Positions 1 through 12,366 are shown, counted from the first letter of the stretch. The stretch is 64,000 bases of DNA from Bombardia bombarda (GCA_030512295.1 JAULSR010000002.1:2480001-2544000); one strand, 5' to 3'. Notes: generated by a model from the sequence alone, not told the origin. Program-made: numbers and translations.

Positions 1-265
1 GGGGTGTTGCCCGTGGGCCGCCCGCCTTGCCTTCGCCGGCGAGCTGGATGCGGACCTTGATCATGTCGACGGGCTGGATGACGGTCGTGGCCACCATGCC
101 GCTGAGCCCTCCGTTAATGAAGGGCAGCGCGCCTCGCATAAAGGGCGTGTGGAGGAAGTCATTAGCCGCCGCCACGGTATCGGCCTGGGCCGACTTGGCC
201 GTGTCCATGATTTCGCCTTTTCTGGAACGAGCTGCTTCAGCGGTCTGCTTTACTGTGCGAGACAT
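1..265 (-). CDS. Mitochondrial carrier, 2-oxoglutarate/malate-like (N-terminal part)
   Basis: Reads leftward from ATG at 265 and leaves the window still open, so only about 88 N-terminal residues are seen. A hydrophilic leader is followed by the first transmembrane helix of a mitochondrial carrier, ending in the signature P-V-D-M-I-K (Px[DE]xx[KR]) and then VRIQLAGEG. This pattern is typical of the oxoglutarate/malate carrier subgroup, which exchanges dicarboxylates across the inner mitochondrial membrane. A second in-frame ATG at 208 (MDTAKSAQAD) could be the real start; the longer version adds 19 basic residues. The family call is firm; substrate specificity is inferred from the short segment. 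Confidence 0.8.
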   Translation of the reverse strand, partial: MSRTVKQTAEAARSRKGEIMDTAKSAQADTVAAANDFLHTPFMRGALPFINGGLSGMVATTVIQPVDMIKVRIQLAGEGKAGGPRATP

Positions 266-2303
266 GACTGGAATCCGATATCGGATTGAAAAAGAGGTTT
301 CGATTGGTAATTGCAAAGAGGAGGAAAATATGCTGACCACACGCGCGCGCGCTCTCTCTCTCTCGCTCTGCCGGGTTTAAGTGACAGATGGAAAGTGGAT
401 TTGCAAAAAGACTACTACATGGCGCAAGCATTGTTAGTTATCAAAACACTGTTATCCGTACTCGGGCTTTCCAGACGGGGGGGGGGGGGGGGGCTTGACA
501 AGACAAGCAAGAACGCAAAAGCAAAGCAAGCAGGCAAAGCGGGTGTAGTTTTCCGCTTGGAACGCCACGTCTGAGCAACAAAGCAAAGCTTCAATAAGTG
601 CCAAGATGACGGTGAGCAAGGCCAGCCGTCACCAATGCCGTCAGCTTCATGGCTCCCATGGATTGCCGAGATAGTGGGCGTCCCTGATGGCATAGCTGGA
701 TGTGATAGCTGGTGCATCCATGACTGAGATGGCTGAGTGCGCCGAACACTGAATGAGTAGTGTGCACTGACAGCAAAGCACATTGCACGCAGCAGCAGAA
801 AGCATGGAGCAGCAGCAGCAAAAGCTCGCGCCGATTCGCGCCGCACGTCGGGCATATCGGGCATGTGCATCTTTTCTGGACGTGGCGCTCCGGATTACTA
901 TGGCTGTCCGTGGGTGGTGATAAAGCACTACGCATTGGATCCATGTTCAGGAGTGCTTGGTTTCTGGAAAGAGTCCTACGCTAGACACCTAGCGATGGCT
1001 GGCGTCGGCGTCCGAGTTGCGGGAACTGCTTGCTCTGCTCTGCTCTTCTCTGCTTGCTGTTTCCTGCTTGCTTGCTTGCTGCTGCATGCGGCGGAGGCTT
1101 TTGCCTTTGGGGGTGGGAAACGCCGGCGTTGAGTCGCTTTTCCTCAAGGTTTCCTCCCGATTTCCCCCGGTGTGTCGGGCTTCGAAGGGGGACGGACAGG
1201 CGGGGTGGATCCCTAAGTTGGGTGGGGCCCCCGAAATCGAGATGCAATTGATGCATGAGGAATGAGACCAGACCGCAGCCATGGGAGAGAAGCCCAAACT
1301 CTGTTTTGAAAAACGCAAAAGAAAAAAGGGAAAAAGTGCACACCACAATTCATTACTTACCCAAATCGCCAATAGCACGGGCCTTGAAACGCTAATGCCG
1401 ATGATGGCACGGATAACTTGTTGAAGCCAACCACTCTGTTGAAAGCAAAAAGGCGGCGCTTGTCGTCGGTCTTTATGTTGAGGTGCTATGCCGTGGCTAT
1501 GCCGAGGAGCGTGTGTCGTGTGCAAGCTTATACAGCTAGGTACAGCAGCAGTGCGCGCCAAGTACCAGTTCGTCGATAGCTTGGGAAGAAGGCGGGGTCG
1601 CGTGCTTTAGGAACGACGAGATCGAGGAGCTGGTCTCGAGAGAAGGAAGACGAGGAGTTCAGACAGGAGGAAATGACAAAGGTAGGTCGATATACAATTT
1701 CCAAGTTGATAGGTTGAAGAAATGGAAGACGGAAAAAAAGAAAAGAAATGGAGGAGATGATGTAGTCTTAGAGGATGATCACTTCTTATGGCCGAGGTAG
1801 TTGGCAAGGCCGGGTGTAGGGTATGGTATGGTATCGGAGTAAGGGTGGTTACGGAAGAAGAGAGGAGAGGAGAAAGAAATTGGAACTCGATGAGACAGAA
1901 GAGACAAAGGATGGCCAAAGCTACTAGTAGCCGTTGGGCCCTTTTGTGTAGCTACTGTACCTATCAAAGGGGGAAAACAGGCGTCGGCGATATATTTATG
2001 CCAGGCAGGAGTGGTGGTAGTGGTGGTGGTGCAGTAACCGTTCATGTATGAGAGGATGAAGAGGGTTGATTAAGTGTGAGGGGGTGACGACGAACGAACC
2101 AAGAAGGACCTGCCCGTCCATACCTTCATGTCGCTCCCGACCTACTATTATCTCGATACGTACCGTACCTTACCTCGTACTACCCACCGCGGGTTGCTTG
2201 TAAAAGCCAACAAAACGAAACGACGCCGGCGCGACTTGCAACTTCCCTCTTTCTTCTCCACCGGACCTGACATAGGCCGCTCTCCAGGATTGCGCCTTCA
2301 CTT
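266..2303. other. Intergenic region, no gene recognised
   Basis: Upstream region of the carrier gene. Contains GC/TC microsatellites near 341-365, a 17-base G run (477-493) and GCTTG-type simple repeats near 1060-1085. ORFs on both strands are low-complexity and show no family motif. No tRNA or other structured RNA was recognised. Confidence 0.5.
477..493. repeat. Poly-G homopolymer (17 bases)
   Basis: Uninterrupted run of 17 G on the + strand in non-coding DNA; its length should be treated as uncertain in any assembly. Confidence 0.9.
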
Positions 2304-2468
2304 TTAGTAGCAGTAGAGACACGCTCGAAACTTTGGGTCATGGGCGGGTCTTGTCAGGAACATCCAGCCCAGGCCTCCAGAGGCGGCCATGGTGGTGGGC
2401 GTGATGACCGCGACGACGGTCATCCAGATAGAACTAGAGAAGCCGTGTTTGGAGAGGCCGCATGCCAT
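2304..2468 (-). CDS. Possible small membrane ORF (54 aa), hypothetical
   Basis: A 54-codon ORF with GC-rich third positions and one clear hydrophobic segment (WMTVVAVITPTTMAASG) followed by GWMFLTRPAHDP. It could be a tiny single-pass membrane protein or the last exon of a gene with exons to the right. No family is recognised and no neighbour supports it. Reported because its composition differs from the surrounding low-complexity shadows; it may still be chance. Confidence 0.25.
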   Translation of the reverse strand: MACGLSKHGFSSSIWMTVVAVITPTTMAASGGLGWMFLTRPAHDPKFRACLYCY

Positions 2469-4989
2469 GTCACATCCAGGCCGGCATCATGAAAATGATC
2501 CGAAAGGCGTCAAATGAAAAAGATACATACATGCCGTGCAGAAAGTAAGGCGAGGAGGTGAAAAGAGAGCGGGGTCGTGTACCTTCCATAGTTCTGAGGC
2601 GCGGCTTCCATGTGTTGGTTTGTGGCAGGTACGATCCACGAAGCATGTATTAGTACGCGACGAGAGGCCCGGGTGTAGTTTCCCCAACTGCATCATCCTT
2701 GGATTGGTCGTGGATGTACGTCTGTAAACTTGAAGTTGTAGAGGTACCTCCCTCCCTTTTAACTCTTTTTATGCGCTCAGAAGGGAGGCATCGCATCGGA
2801 TCTCCCACTCGATAGGAACGCATCATGCCACAACACCTACCGACATACATGCACACATGTGGTATATGCCATACCACGAAAACAAACAGGCTACAACGTG
2901 AGACGGGGGGTCAAGTAGAGAGGCAGGTAGGATGGTAGGATGGGACGGCGACATGCTTTTTTTCTTTTTGATGAAAGGGATCCATCCTTTGCGAGCCTTG
3001 GTCTTCTTTTCCTTGCCCTAGAGGCGGATGACAGAACAGTACGTAGCCGGCAGTGAAGCGTGAGGTTTTGTCGATCCCACAAGGACAGGATGGATGGGAA
3101 GGAAGCCAGCCACAATTCCCCAATATACCATCTTGACGTAGGTGTGTAAGGTATCATGGTCTGGTAGGTGGACGCTAGTTTCTAGCAAGAGCACACCAAC
3201 CAGACAGCAACCACCAGACCATACCCCTCCCTGGACGAAAAGAGAAAAGGGTGTGTGATATTTCCCAAACGGCCGGTAAAAAGGAATTTGACAGCATTCA
3301 TTCCTGTTGGTTTCCCTTCTCTTCTCGAAGCAGAACAGACTGACAAAGATAGTAGTTCTACTAACCTTCCTTTGCGGTTTGTTTCGAGTTCTCGGTGCAA
3401 TGGGCTGGCTGCCCTGGCCCTCGGCCCGAGACTGTTTGCCAACAGAGGTTGGAATGCTCAGACTCCGTGTTCAGTAGCAGCCCCGCAGGCCCGCGACCGA
3501 CTGACTTACACGACCTACAGTGCCGACCTGCTTGACCTTCTCCGACCGACAACCTTCTGGCCCGCTGGCTGGCTGCTACAGCGAATTTAGAACCACGCGC
3601 TTACAAGACAAGCTAAACTTCTAGATAATAGATTGCTGTCTGTGCTCTGCGACGAATGTAGCCCATCAAAATTGCGGGGTTCATTCATTCGGCATCTCTA
3701 CCCGTGTTAGTGATAGCACCTATTATTTAGTATTCATAGCTTTCCTTTCCCCTTCAGTTTATCATCCTGTTGTTTCTAACCAGATCTCACAGTTCCAGAT
3801 GTAAAAAAGTACAGCAAGGAATGTTTATAACCATGTTCTGTCCTGTTGCTGCTGCTGCTGCTTGCGTTTGTTGGCCCGCAGCTCTGTTTCACACGGTCCC
3901 TCGGTTACTGCTAGTGACGTCAGTCAGCTATGCGACGCTCGGAATCCCGACACACCAGGCCAAGGGAAAAGTGCCCAGGGTTCCCCGCCGAGTTAACCAA
4001 CCCTGTGTTAGTGCCGGTCTTAGTGCCGAACCGCCAAGTCTTGTCAGAGGTTTACAAGCAAGCTTGTCTCGATGTTATTCCGAGCGGGGACCCTGAACGA
4101 CACTTGTCCTGTCCTAGGTTTGCAAAGATAGCGATGGCCATTCCTGGTGATCAGCGCACGAGGAGGGGTCCTTTAGGGGTAGCTGATAGGGGTTCACCAC
4201 CTGTTGCCATGTGCATCTATCCGCTTCTATCCGCATCTACTAGCCTCCGACTGACTACTATGCTAGCTTGCTTGGGTGGCTACTGGCTCTTGGATGATGA
4301 AAGCGGCCGGTCAGGCCGGAGTCGGACTTGTTTACATTTCACGTTCCATCTTATCAACACGTGCATAGCAATCAACAGCACACACATCAACTAGTACGAC
4401 ATGAAGCATAATAGCAGTCCACAAATTCCACAAATTCCACAATCCACTCCATCCGCTTACCAGGACCCGCCAAGGTCTTGATCAAACAAAACCCCAGAAT
4501 TCTACCTAGTTCCGATACCCCCTTTCGTCCCCGTCGGAGAAATCCCGACCGTGTCGGGATCCCGTGCCTTTGTTTGTTCGGATGAATCGGGACAAGATAG
4601 CGGAAGCCAGACACTAACGAACGGAAGCAAGTGCTTTGAGTGAATGCTGTGGCCCCGAAAACACGAAAGGGCGAAGCGCGAGCAGCCGAGTCGAATGCAC
4701 TTCTAAGCAAGATATTTTCTAGACCACGAGGTCTATGAAATTCAGCGGGAGACAAGCACGGTATCGCATGTTGTGGAGCCGCCCTTCTCCATGATCATGG
4801 GGCAAAACGAAGAACCTTAGGTCCGTATGATGATTTTCCGTATTTCTCTCACGTTTCGCGTATAATACCATCTTCCCAGGAAGGCTTGGTGTAGAGTATA
4901 GTAGAATCAAGAAGAAGAGAAGAAAAAAAGGAGATAGCTCAAATCAGACAACCAACCCCCTTACATACCGCCCCCTTCCCATCTCTCCT
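2469..4989. other. Intergenic region, no gene recognised
   Basis: About 2.5 kb with no ORF that resembles a known family and no consistent splice chain. Together with 266-2303 it makes the longest apparently gene-free stretch of the window outside the copia element. It may hold regulatory DNA or non-coding transcripts, but the sequence shows nothing specific. Confidence 0.45.
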
Positions 4990-6156
4990 TCAGTATCCAG
5001 TACTAGCCATCGTACCCAGCCGGCCTCCATCTATCACAATGGTGTTACCATTGCAATACGCGCCGGCCCGCGAGGCTAGATACAGAATCTGGCCGGCCAT
5101 GTCCACGTCGTCGCCCATGCGTCCCAACGGAACTAGACTGGTGTCTATGGGTATGGGTTCGCTTCCGTCCCCCATAGCTGCACCCATCATCGACTGGACG
5201 ATGGGAGCGGACATCTCGCTCGGGAATACTGAACATTGTCGGCATCGTTAGTATAACTCAGTGAAAAGGGGCTGGAAAACAAAGAGAGTTAGAATAGTTG
5301 CTTGGTACTCACGTCCGGGGCAAATGCAATTCACACTAGGTGTATCACATAACGTTAGCAAAACTCTGAGCGTAACAATACATCGCAACCAAAAAAAAAA
5401 AAACCCCAAAAAAAAAACACCAACCGAATATTCCACCTCGGCAACACCACCCCCAACGACTTAGCAATATGCGTCGTCGCCGCCTTGCTCGCCCCATACG
5501 CCGACCCGCCCGTCGCCCTCTTATTAAACCCTGCAATGCTGCTCGTAACCACCACCTGGCTGCTCTGCGCCACATTTTTCCTCGCATTCCCCTTGTCCAA
5601 CAGCTTCAGAAACGCCATCGTGCTATACCACACGCTCGTCGCGTTCACCTTGAACGTATTCGTGAAGTCGTCAAAGTCGAAGCTGAGCTGCTGGTCGCGC
5701 CACTCGTCCAGCGTCGTCGTCGGCCCGGGCGCGGGCACCTGCGGGCCGCCTATGCCCGCGTTGCACACGAGCAGGTTGAGGAAGCCGACGTCGGTGTCGA
5801 TCACCGACACGATGCTCTCGAGGCTGATCTTGGACGTCACGTCGCAGTAGAGGGGCACGACCACGGCGGGGCGGTTGATGGATGCCGCGGCGGCTTGGAG
5901 CACGTCGACGCGGCGGCCGACGATGTAGACGCGCGCGGCGCCGGCGTCGGCGAGGGCTTTGGCCATCATCAGGCCGATTCCTGCGGGGGGTGGTGTTGGT
6001 CATAACTCTCGTGGTGATGATGATGATAGTAGCGTTAAGTAAGTTTGGAATCAGGGTAAGAGAACAGAACAAACCTGTGCCGCCCCCCGTCACAAGAGCA
6101 ACGAGGCCCTTGACATTGAACAGGTTGTCCACATCGATGGCTGGTGTTGTAGCCAT
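4990..6156 (-). CDS. Short-chain dehydrogenase/reductase (SDR), 299 aa
   Basis: Exons complement(4990..5228, 5313..5335, 5425..5980, 6075..6156) join to 299 aa. Classical SDR: cofactor loop TGGGTGIG (residues 23-30), NAG at 101-103, catalytic Ser in VVTSSIAGF (174/175), Tyr189 and Lys193 in YGASK, then CPGLFPSEMS and a C-terminal NGNTIVIDGGR. This is an NAD(P)H-dependent oxidoreductase of the fungal RhlG/gluconate-5-dehydrogenase-like group; the substrate cannot be told. Exon 3 is only 23 nt, encoding the conserved NCICPG turn, and all junctions keep frame with GT-AG borders. Intron 2 (5336-5424) carries A-rich runs. No pathway partner is adjacent. Confidence 0.9.
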
Positions 6157-7273
6157 TGTGTAGTATGTCTTTTTCAGATATGAGAGTACTTATATAGGAC
6201 AAATTTGATCAGACTTGCTGCTGCTCGACCGAGTTATCGTGGATTTCTAGTAAAAGGCAAATGACCCGAGAATTGAGATTTCGATATCCTCCCTCAAAGT
6301 TGGCAGCATCTGTATAGCAGTAATTTCCCCTCGTGATGTGACTTAAAGCCAGATTTATGTAAAGAAATAGATCTCCAATGGTCCTTCCTTCCTGACCGCA
6401 AAAAGTCAAGTGGCTGCTGAACTATATATAAAAAGGAAGGAGCAGGGCGACAACCTAAAGGATGATTCGGAGTGATGAGTGAGTGAGTGAGTGCGCACCT
6501 TCCTTAACTGTGTAGCATGGGTTTATTGTTGTTTGCCCACGATGACAGGTTGATAGCGGGTTGAGTTGGTGTCCCCGCTCTCTCCTCCCCTGACTCCCCC
6601 CATCGATGCCTTACCACACCTTACCATATCTACCCCGCCCCCGCCTACCACATCTGGTTTCAATTGTTATCGCGAGTGGGAGGAGAGGGGGGGATGACTG
6701 CATTTGAAAGCAAAGATCTCTTTCTCGCAATATCCAATGCTGGACTAGCTTACACAGAGATTGTGGACACTTATGTCGAGTCAACATACGGAAAACCAAA
6801 TCTCTTGAAAGCCCGCAGTCATCGAAGTCAGCCCATTCAGGGGTCGAAAGGTCTGATGACGATGACCACGAACCCCCCTTTTATTGGTGCCATATCACCA
6901 CAGCACAGCACCCACCAACCTACCTTGCAACAATGTACTTATCTCAGGCCATGAATCTATTCAAACAACTCAAACATTGGTCCAAAACAAAACACAAATT
7001 CTCTTTTTCTTTTTCTTGTCATTTAGCGATCCTTCTATCATCAACCAAGCCAGCACGCACGCACGCAAAGCAAGCCATGCCATCCATCACCATACCTTGC
7101 GCGATAAAACCCGAATTGCATGCATGCACTCAGTTTCTTTTCTTCTTTTTGTCGCGTTTATCATGCAAAATTCCACCCAAGCCGCCGTGGATCAGGTGGT
7201 GGTGTGTCGGTCACCGACATTAGGGTGGCGACTCAGCCCGCAAGTATATCATGATGTCGTACTAGCCAGAGAC
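6157..7273. other. Intergenic, SDR promoter and eRF3 3' flank
   Basis: Holds the upstream region of the SDR gene (TATA-like tatataaaa at 6424-6432) and a short GAGT microsatellite near 6475-6491. The right part is the 3' flank of eRF3. No gene or structured RNA recognised. Confidence 0.5.
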
Positions 7274-9559
7274 TTAGTTGCCCTCGCTGGTGAGCAGCTT
7301 AGTGATCTTTCCAATGGCGATCGTTTGTCCCTGGAGAGATGTTAGCAGCCACTTCAAAACAGACCAGAATCAAAAAAAAATCTGTAAAACATACCTGGTC
7401 ACGAAGCGTGAAACGACCCATCTGAGGATAATCCTCGAATCTTTCAACGCAAACCGCTCCAGCGCCACCGATAATCTCCATGCGAGCAATAATACTGTCT
7501 CCCTTCTTGGCATGCGTAGGCGCGACCTTGCTCCTCCTGTTTGTTCCCTTCTTGATCATGTGCAGCAGAGCCGAGAACGTGACCTCCTCAATAGCAGCAT
7601 GAACGTGAATAACACAGTTGAAGCCGGCAGTGAGAATGCTCTTGAGATCGAGAATACGAATCTGCGCCTCAAACTGCGAGACCGTGTGCACGAGACGCTT
7701 GGGCGAACAGAGGACGAAGCCAGGCATAATGTCTTCCTCCTCGATGCCGCGGAGCCGCATGCGTATTTGGTCGCCGCACTGCGCAATCGTCATCTCGTCC
7801 TCCGTCTCGCCGTAGACAGCGGCGACCTCGACGTTTTGCTTGTTGGGCATCATGGTCAAGCTCATTCCCTTCTTGGCCACACCGGCCTCGATCTTGCCCT
7901 CGATCATGGTACCCATGTCACGGTACTTGCCCGCGACCGCCATCATGAAGGGCGCATTGATCTTGCGCTCCAAGGCCTGCATGCTGTCGAGGTACTCGAG
8001 CAGGGAAGGGCCATCGTACCAGGAGCAGACGCCCTTAGGAATGCGGTCTTTGATACCCAGCGTCTGTTGAGCAGCAATGGGCATGAAGAACACATCGGTC
8101 TTGAGGTTGTAGCCGGTTCCCTTGAGGAACTGAGAAAGCTTGGTTGTGCACTCGAGATAGCGCTCGTGAGACCAGTTGACGGTGGGGTCGTCCATCTTGT
8201 TGATGGCCACGATCAGCTTGTTCACACCCTGAGTCTTGGCCAACATGGCGTGCTCTCTTGTCTGGCCGCCCTTCTCAAACCCAGTCTCGTACTCGCCCTT
8301 TCGTGCGCTGATAACCAGAATACCAACATCGGCCTGCGAAGCTCCACCAATCATGTTGGGCACATATGTCTTGTGACCGGGCGCATCGAGAATGCTGTAT
8401 CTGCGCTTCTCCGTCTCGAAGAAGCCACGTCCGACCTCGACCGTCTTTCCCTTGGCGCGCTCCTCGGTGGTCAGATCGAGCGCCCAGGAGAGATACCAAG
8501 TCTCACGACCCATATCTTTGGCCTCCTTCTTGTACTTATCCATTGTACGCTGGTCGACCATACCGGTAGCGTAGAGGATGGAACCTCCCAGGGTGCTCTT
8601 ACCAGCGTCGACGTGTCCGATGAAAATGATGTTTACATGCTCCTTGCCGTAAACCTCCTTCAAAGTCTCTTCATCAACATCCGCCGTCTGCTCCTTCTGG
8701 ACCGCATCGACTTCACGGGCAGCAGCTTTAGCGGCAGCAACCGCAGGGCTGGACCGGCCGGAGGCCGACGCAGGGGAGGTGTTGCCACTGGCACCGGCCT
8801 TATCCGATTTCTCGATCGCCTTGGTGGCAGCGGCCTTGGGCGCCGCAACGGGGGTGTTCTCCTTCTTGGCCTCCTCCTTCTTCACTTCCTCCTTAGGGGG
8901 TGCAGGCCCGCCGATAGACAGGACCTTTGCCTTGGGCTTGGCAACGTCGCCGCCGATGCTCAGGACCTTTGCGCCGCCCTCCTTGGCGACAGTCGGCTTC
9001 GGCGCATCGGTGGGCGCAGGGGGGTTAGCGGGGCGCTTGATAACTGTAGGGACGGGCTTGGGAGCCTGCGACTGAGCCTGCTGCTGCTGTTGGTATCCCT
9101 GCTGCCCTTGCTGCGGTTGCTGGTAGCCCTGGTATTGTCCTAGAGTCTTTGTAAGCCTTTGTTCTGAAAGCGAAAGGTCTAACCATGGCCAAGCCTACCA
9201 CCGTACTGCTGCTGGCCGTAACCTGCCGCCTGCTGTCCGTAAACTGCCCCGTATCCTTGTTGTGCCTGGCCGCCATACTGGTTGAAGTTTTGCTGGCCAT
9301 ACTGCTGAGGAGGGTAGTAGCCCTGTGCGCCCCCGTAGTATGGTTGCTGCTGCTGGTACTGGGGCGTGAAGCCGGGAGCGGCAAATCCGGCTGGCGAGAA
9401 GGTGTGCGCAGTCGGCTGGAAGGAGGCGGCAGCAGGCTGGAAAGTCCTCTGGGGTTGCGGTTGGTTGCCGATGTTCATCTGCTGCTGTGCCTGGCGCGCA
9501 AGTTGGTCGTCCTGCGCAGTCGGGTCGTCCTCCCACGAATCTCTGAGATGATCGGCCAT
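7274..9559 (-). CDS. SUP35: Translation termination factor eRF3 (GTPase)
   Basis: Exons complement(7274..7330, 7395..9139, 9199..9559) give 720 aa. Residues 1-150 are a Q/N/G/Y-rich prion-like domain with QQYGG- and YQGYQQPQQ-type repeats. About 150-270 is a charged K/E/A-rich M domain. Residues 290-720 are the eEF1A-like GTPase core: G1 GHVDAGKST (295-303), G3 DAPGH (372-376), G4 NKMD (434-437), then the two beta-barrel domains. eRF3 binds eRF1 at stop codons and uses GTP hydrolysis to drive peptide release in the cytosol. The C-terminal tail TIAIGKITKLL sits on a separate 57-nt last exon. Length and order match the Sup35 family; the start is set by MADHLRDSWEDD, typical of filamentous fungi. 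Confidence 0.97.
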
Positions 9560-10356
9560 TTTATTTGATTTTCGCGATGAAGCTGTGTGTAGCTGGGAAG
9601 TGTTATGGAGAGGTGTTCAGATTTGCGCTGGCGGTGGTAATCGAGCCTAAATTTGATGAGCCTGGGTTCGTCGGCGCCTGTGTCTACCTAGGTAACCTTG
9701 AGGCTCTTACTCCTTCTTGGCCGGAATTCGGTCTTGACGGCTTGGTGGTGACTGGAGAGGAGGCAGAAGAGTCAGAAAACCGTTTTCATAGCCGCGAAAT
9801 GTTGCTTAGATGCCCTACCCTGATGACAGATGAGTCGACGTGTGTTGGCGCTGAAGATGTTGGAGGAAGACTGGGAAGATTTGGCAGTGTTGGCAAGGGC
9901 TGCCCCACCATGGCCATGGTGGCGGGGAAGAGGGTTTTCTCATCTGGACAGGGCGGTTTGTACTGCACAGTGATTATATGAGTCTGCACAGTCTGACTCC
10001 TGCGATCAGCAGTACTTGCCTTTCGTTTTTGCGGTATAATGAGAGTAGGATTAGGCTGTAACTACCTTAAGCACAGTGCGAAGTTTGCGCGCCGGGGCCC
10101 AGCTTCTTCTCTTCGACACTTAACCAGGCAGACTGATTCCCGCCCAGGCACCTATCTAACCTTGAGTGAGCCTAGAGACAAGACACGCCCAAGCTCAGAA
10201 CGCGGGCACCCGCTGAAGGCGAGCACGCGCCTTCGGCCAAAACTGATGGAGGATATCGATGTACTCTCAAACTCTCCAGAATTTCATCAAACACTATTTT
10301 TCGATTTGCATCTTTACTGCGGATTTCGGATCCAGCATGGACGTGCATGAAATAAC
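9560..10356. other. Divergent intergenic between eRF3 and the Yrb30-like gene
   Basis: About 800 bp between two divergent genes, so it carries both promoters. ORFs here are unconvincing. No structured RNA seen. Confidence 0.5.
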
Positions 10357-12366
10357 ATGGACGCACTGCTGGCAAGACTTGGTGTTCAGGCGGTCAACTA
10401 CGCCATAAGATCGGGCATCGCCCTCACATCGACCTACGCCGTCCAACAGTGTTCGCGGCTGTTGAAGACTGTCAACGACAAAGCCGTCCACGCAAAGCTC
10501 AAGTCGCTACAGAAACTTCTTGATAGCAAAATAAAGATCCTCTCGCCCGCCATAGATCTGATCGAATTCAAGTACCTACCATCCCATCCCTGTCTCTTCT
10601 TCTTTCTACATCTCCATGGGTATCCATTGTCTTGGAGACATGCATCACTCACAAGTCGACACAGGTCTAGCCGCGGAAACGTCTTTCTTGAATCCGCCGT
10701 CCCGCTCGCAAAGTCTCTTCATAGAGAAATCGTCCGCCTAGGAAAACGTCTGGACAATGCCGCCACAGCCGAGGAGGGCTCTCGCAGCGCCGGGCACAGC
10801 GGTGCCCGTATAACAGAGGCTCACCATGCCGAGTTGCTGCTGATTATCGCCGACATGCAAAGCCTGCTTGAAAGGATAGACCGAGAAATCCCCCTGATCC
10901 AGCTTGCCATCACTGCCTCTGGTGAAAAGATGACTACGGCTATGAACCCTGGCATCTCACCTTCAAGGCTCATGCAAGCTAGCACATTACTCTCTTTCGG
11001 GGATGCCCAGTTTGCAACCCATTATGCAAGCGATACTGGCCGGCCTGTTGTTCAGGTTGGCCCCTCTTTCACTCTGTCTCTCTACATGCTTTTCCTTGGT
11101 CACTCCCAGACTGGCGTCCGCTCAGGTCAAGAAGATATTGTCTCCTCGTCAACCCCAGAGCGTCCCGGGAAACCCGCCCCGAAAGAGGAACCTTATGGAC
11201 TTGGGATAGGAGACAAAAAGCCTATGTGGCAGGAAGTGATGCACAAAGCCCGAGTGCGACTTTGCCGTACGCCGCGAGGCTGGGCCTTGGACCGCGCACA
11301 AGGGTTTTGTCCCAAAGACCCGCGTGATGTCGGACTCAATGGAAATGCTGCCACGACATCTGCAGTTATGATGCTAGGCCGGCCAGACGAGTATGTGTAC
11401 CACCTTGAGATAATTGAGGACCTGGACGACGGACGACTACATGATGACGAGGAAACGAAAGCGCAGCCGTTTGATGACATGGCCATGGCCGGCATTCGGG
11501 AGTCCATCCCGATACACCAGGTGTCCAAGATCTTTTACACCAACACAGGAAGGATCCTTAATATCAAGAATGCCGATGGAGACAATAATCCGATACTGCT
11601 TCTTAAGCGAGATGTTAATGCACAGAGTCCGATTAAGCTCAGAGAGGAATGGTACGCAGACGAAGAGTCAAGTGACTCACAGTCGCAGTCCGGAACGGGA
11701 AACACATCACCTGTTTCTGATGACCAGGCGGAAATCGACAGACAACTGCTCGAGGAGCTTGAGTCTCCCGGTAAATCAGGGCATAATGGGTTGCGGATGA
11801 AGCGTTTTCCCGCACACCTGGACCCAGAATGGTTGGCACTGGAAGTGTTTGTTGAGGATGATGACCCCGACTCCTCTGACACCGAAGACGATGACTCAAC
11901 ATATGGCGACAGGATCGAGGCCGGACCAACGAAACCGCAAACCCTGGATAGACCCCCGGAACCACGCAACAGGCTATCCGTTGACTCAAACCTCGCTGCC
12001 CAGATCCGTAGCATATCTCTCGGAACGGATTCGCCCGCCCGGACGCCTGCCAAGACGCTCTTCCGCCTATCGCCAGGTAATCTGGCGAAGAAAGCGCAGG
12101 CGGAGAGCTCGGATTCGTGGGTCGCTAGGTCTCCCTTTGGGTCGATTGTCACGTCGCTGTCTTTGCTAGAGATGCTCGTGCGACTTACGAGCTTGCAGGA
12201 GTTCCAGCAAACGTCGCACTTATCAATCCCCGATCATATCCTTACCTTCTTTCTGGAGGAGACGTCGACTACGGGGCTGCATGGCGAGGAGCGGTGGGAG
12301 ATGCGGAACGAGGCAAAACGGAGGGTGGGCTTCGATCCTTATACAGATACCCCTACGAAAGAGTAG
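10357..12366 (+). CDS. RanGTP-binding protein, Yrb30-like, 638 aa
   Basis: Exons 10357..10571 and 10665..12366, with a 93-nt intron (donor GTACCT, acceptor ACAG). The intron length is a multiple of three, so an unspliced reading stays open and would wrongly add a hydrophobic stretch. The N-terminus MDALLARLG.QAVNYAIRSGIALTSTYA matches the start of the fungal Yrb30/RanGTP-binding family. The N-terminal third is helical; the middle has a conserved QVGPSFTLSLYMLFLGHS block; the C-terminal half is acidic and disordered (EDDDPDSSDTEDDDS). Yeast Yrb30 binds RanGTP and shuttles between nucleus and cytoplasm; the same role is inferred here. Confidence in the family is good, in biochemical function moderate. 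Confidence 0.75.
   Translation: MDALLARLGVQAVNYAIRSGIALTSTYAVQQCSRLLKTVNDKAVHAKLKSLQKLLDSKIKILSPAIDLIEFKYLPSHPCLFFFLHLHGYPLSWRHASLTSRHRSSRGNVFLESAVPLAKSLHREIVRLGKRLDNAATAEEGSRSAGHSGARITEAHHAELLLIIADMQSLLERIDREIPLIQLAITASGEKMTTAMNPGISPSRLMQASTLLSFGDAQFATHYASDTGRPVVQVGPSFTLSLYMLFLGHSQTGVRSGQEDIVSSSTPERPGKPAPKEEPYGLGIGDKKPMWQEVMHKARVRLCRTPRGWALDRAQGFCPKDPRDVGLNGNAATTSAVMMLGRPDEYVYHLEIIEDLDDGRLHDDEETKAQPFDDMAMAGIRESIPIHQVSKIFYTNTGRILNIKNADGDNNPILLLKRDVNAQSPIKLREEWYADEESSDSQSQSGTGNTSPVSDDQAEIDRQLLEELESPGKSGHNGLRMKRFPAHLDPEWLALEVFVEDDDPDSSDTEDDDSTYGDRIEAGPTKPQTLDRPPEPRNRLSVDSNLAAQIRSISLGTDSPARTPAKTLFRLSPGNLAKKAQAESSDSWVARSPFGSIVTSLSLLEMLVRLTSLQEFQQTSHLSIPDHILTFFLEETSTTGLHGEERWEMRNEAKRRVGFDPYTDTPTKE

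Noticed and set aside
27..574. ORFs on both strands over the carrier start and its upstream region
   Set aside because: Shadows of the carrier frame or low-complexity; no family features.
7278..9143. 621-codon ORF on the + strand opposite eRF3
   Set aside because: Antisense shadow of a GC3-rich gene; the eRF3 frame carries all GTPase motifs.
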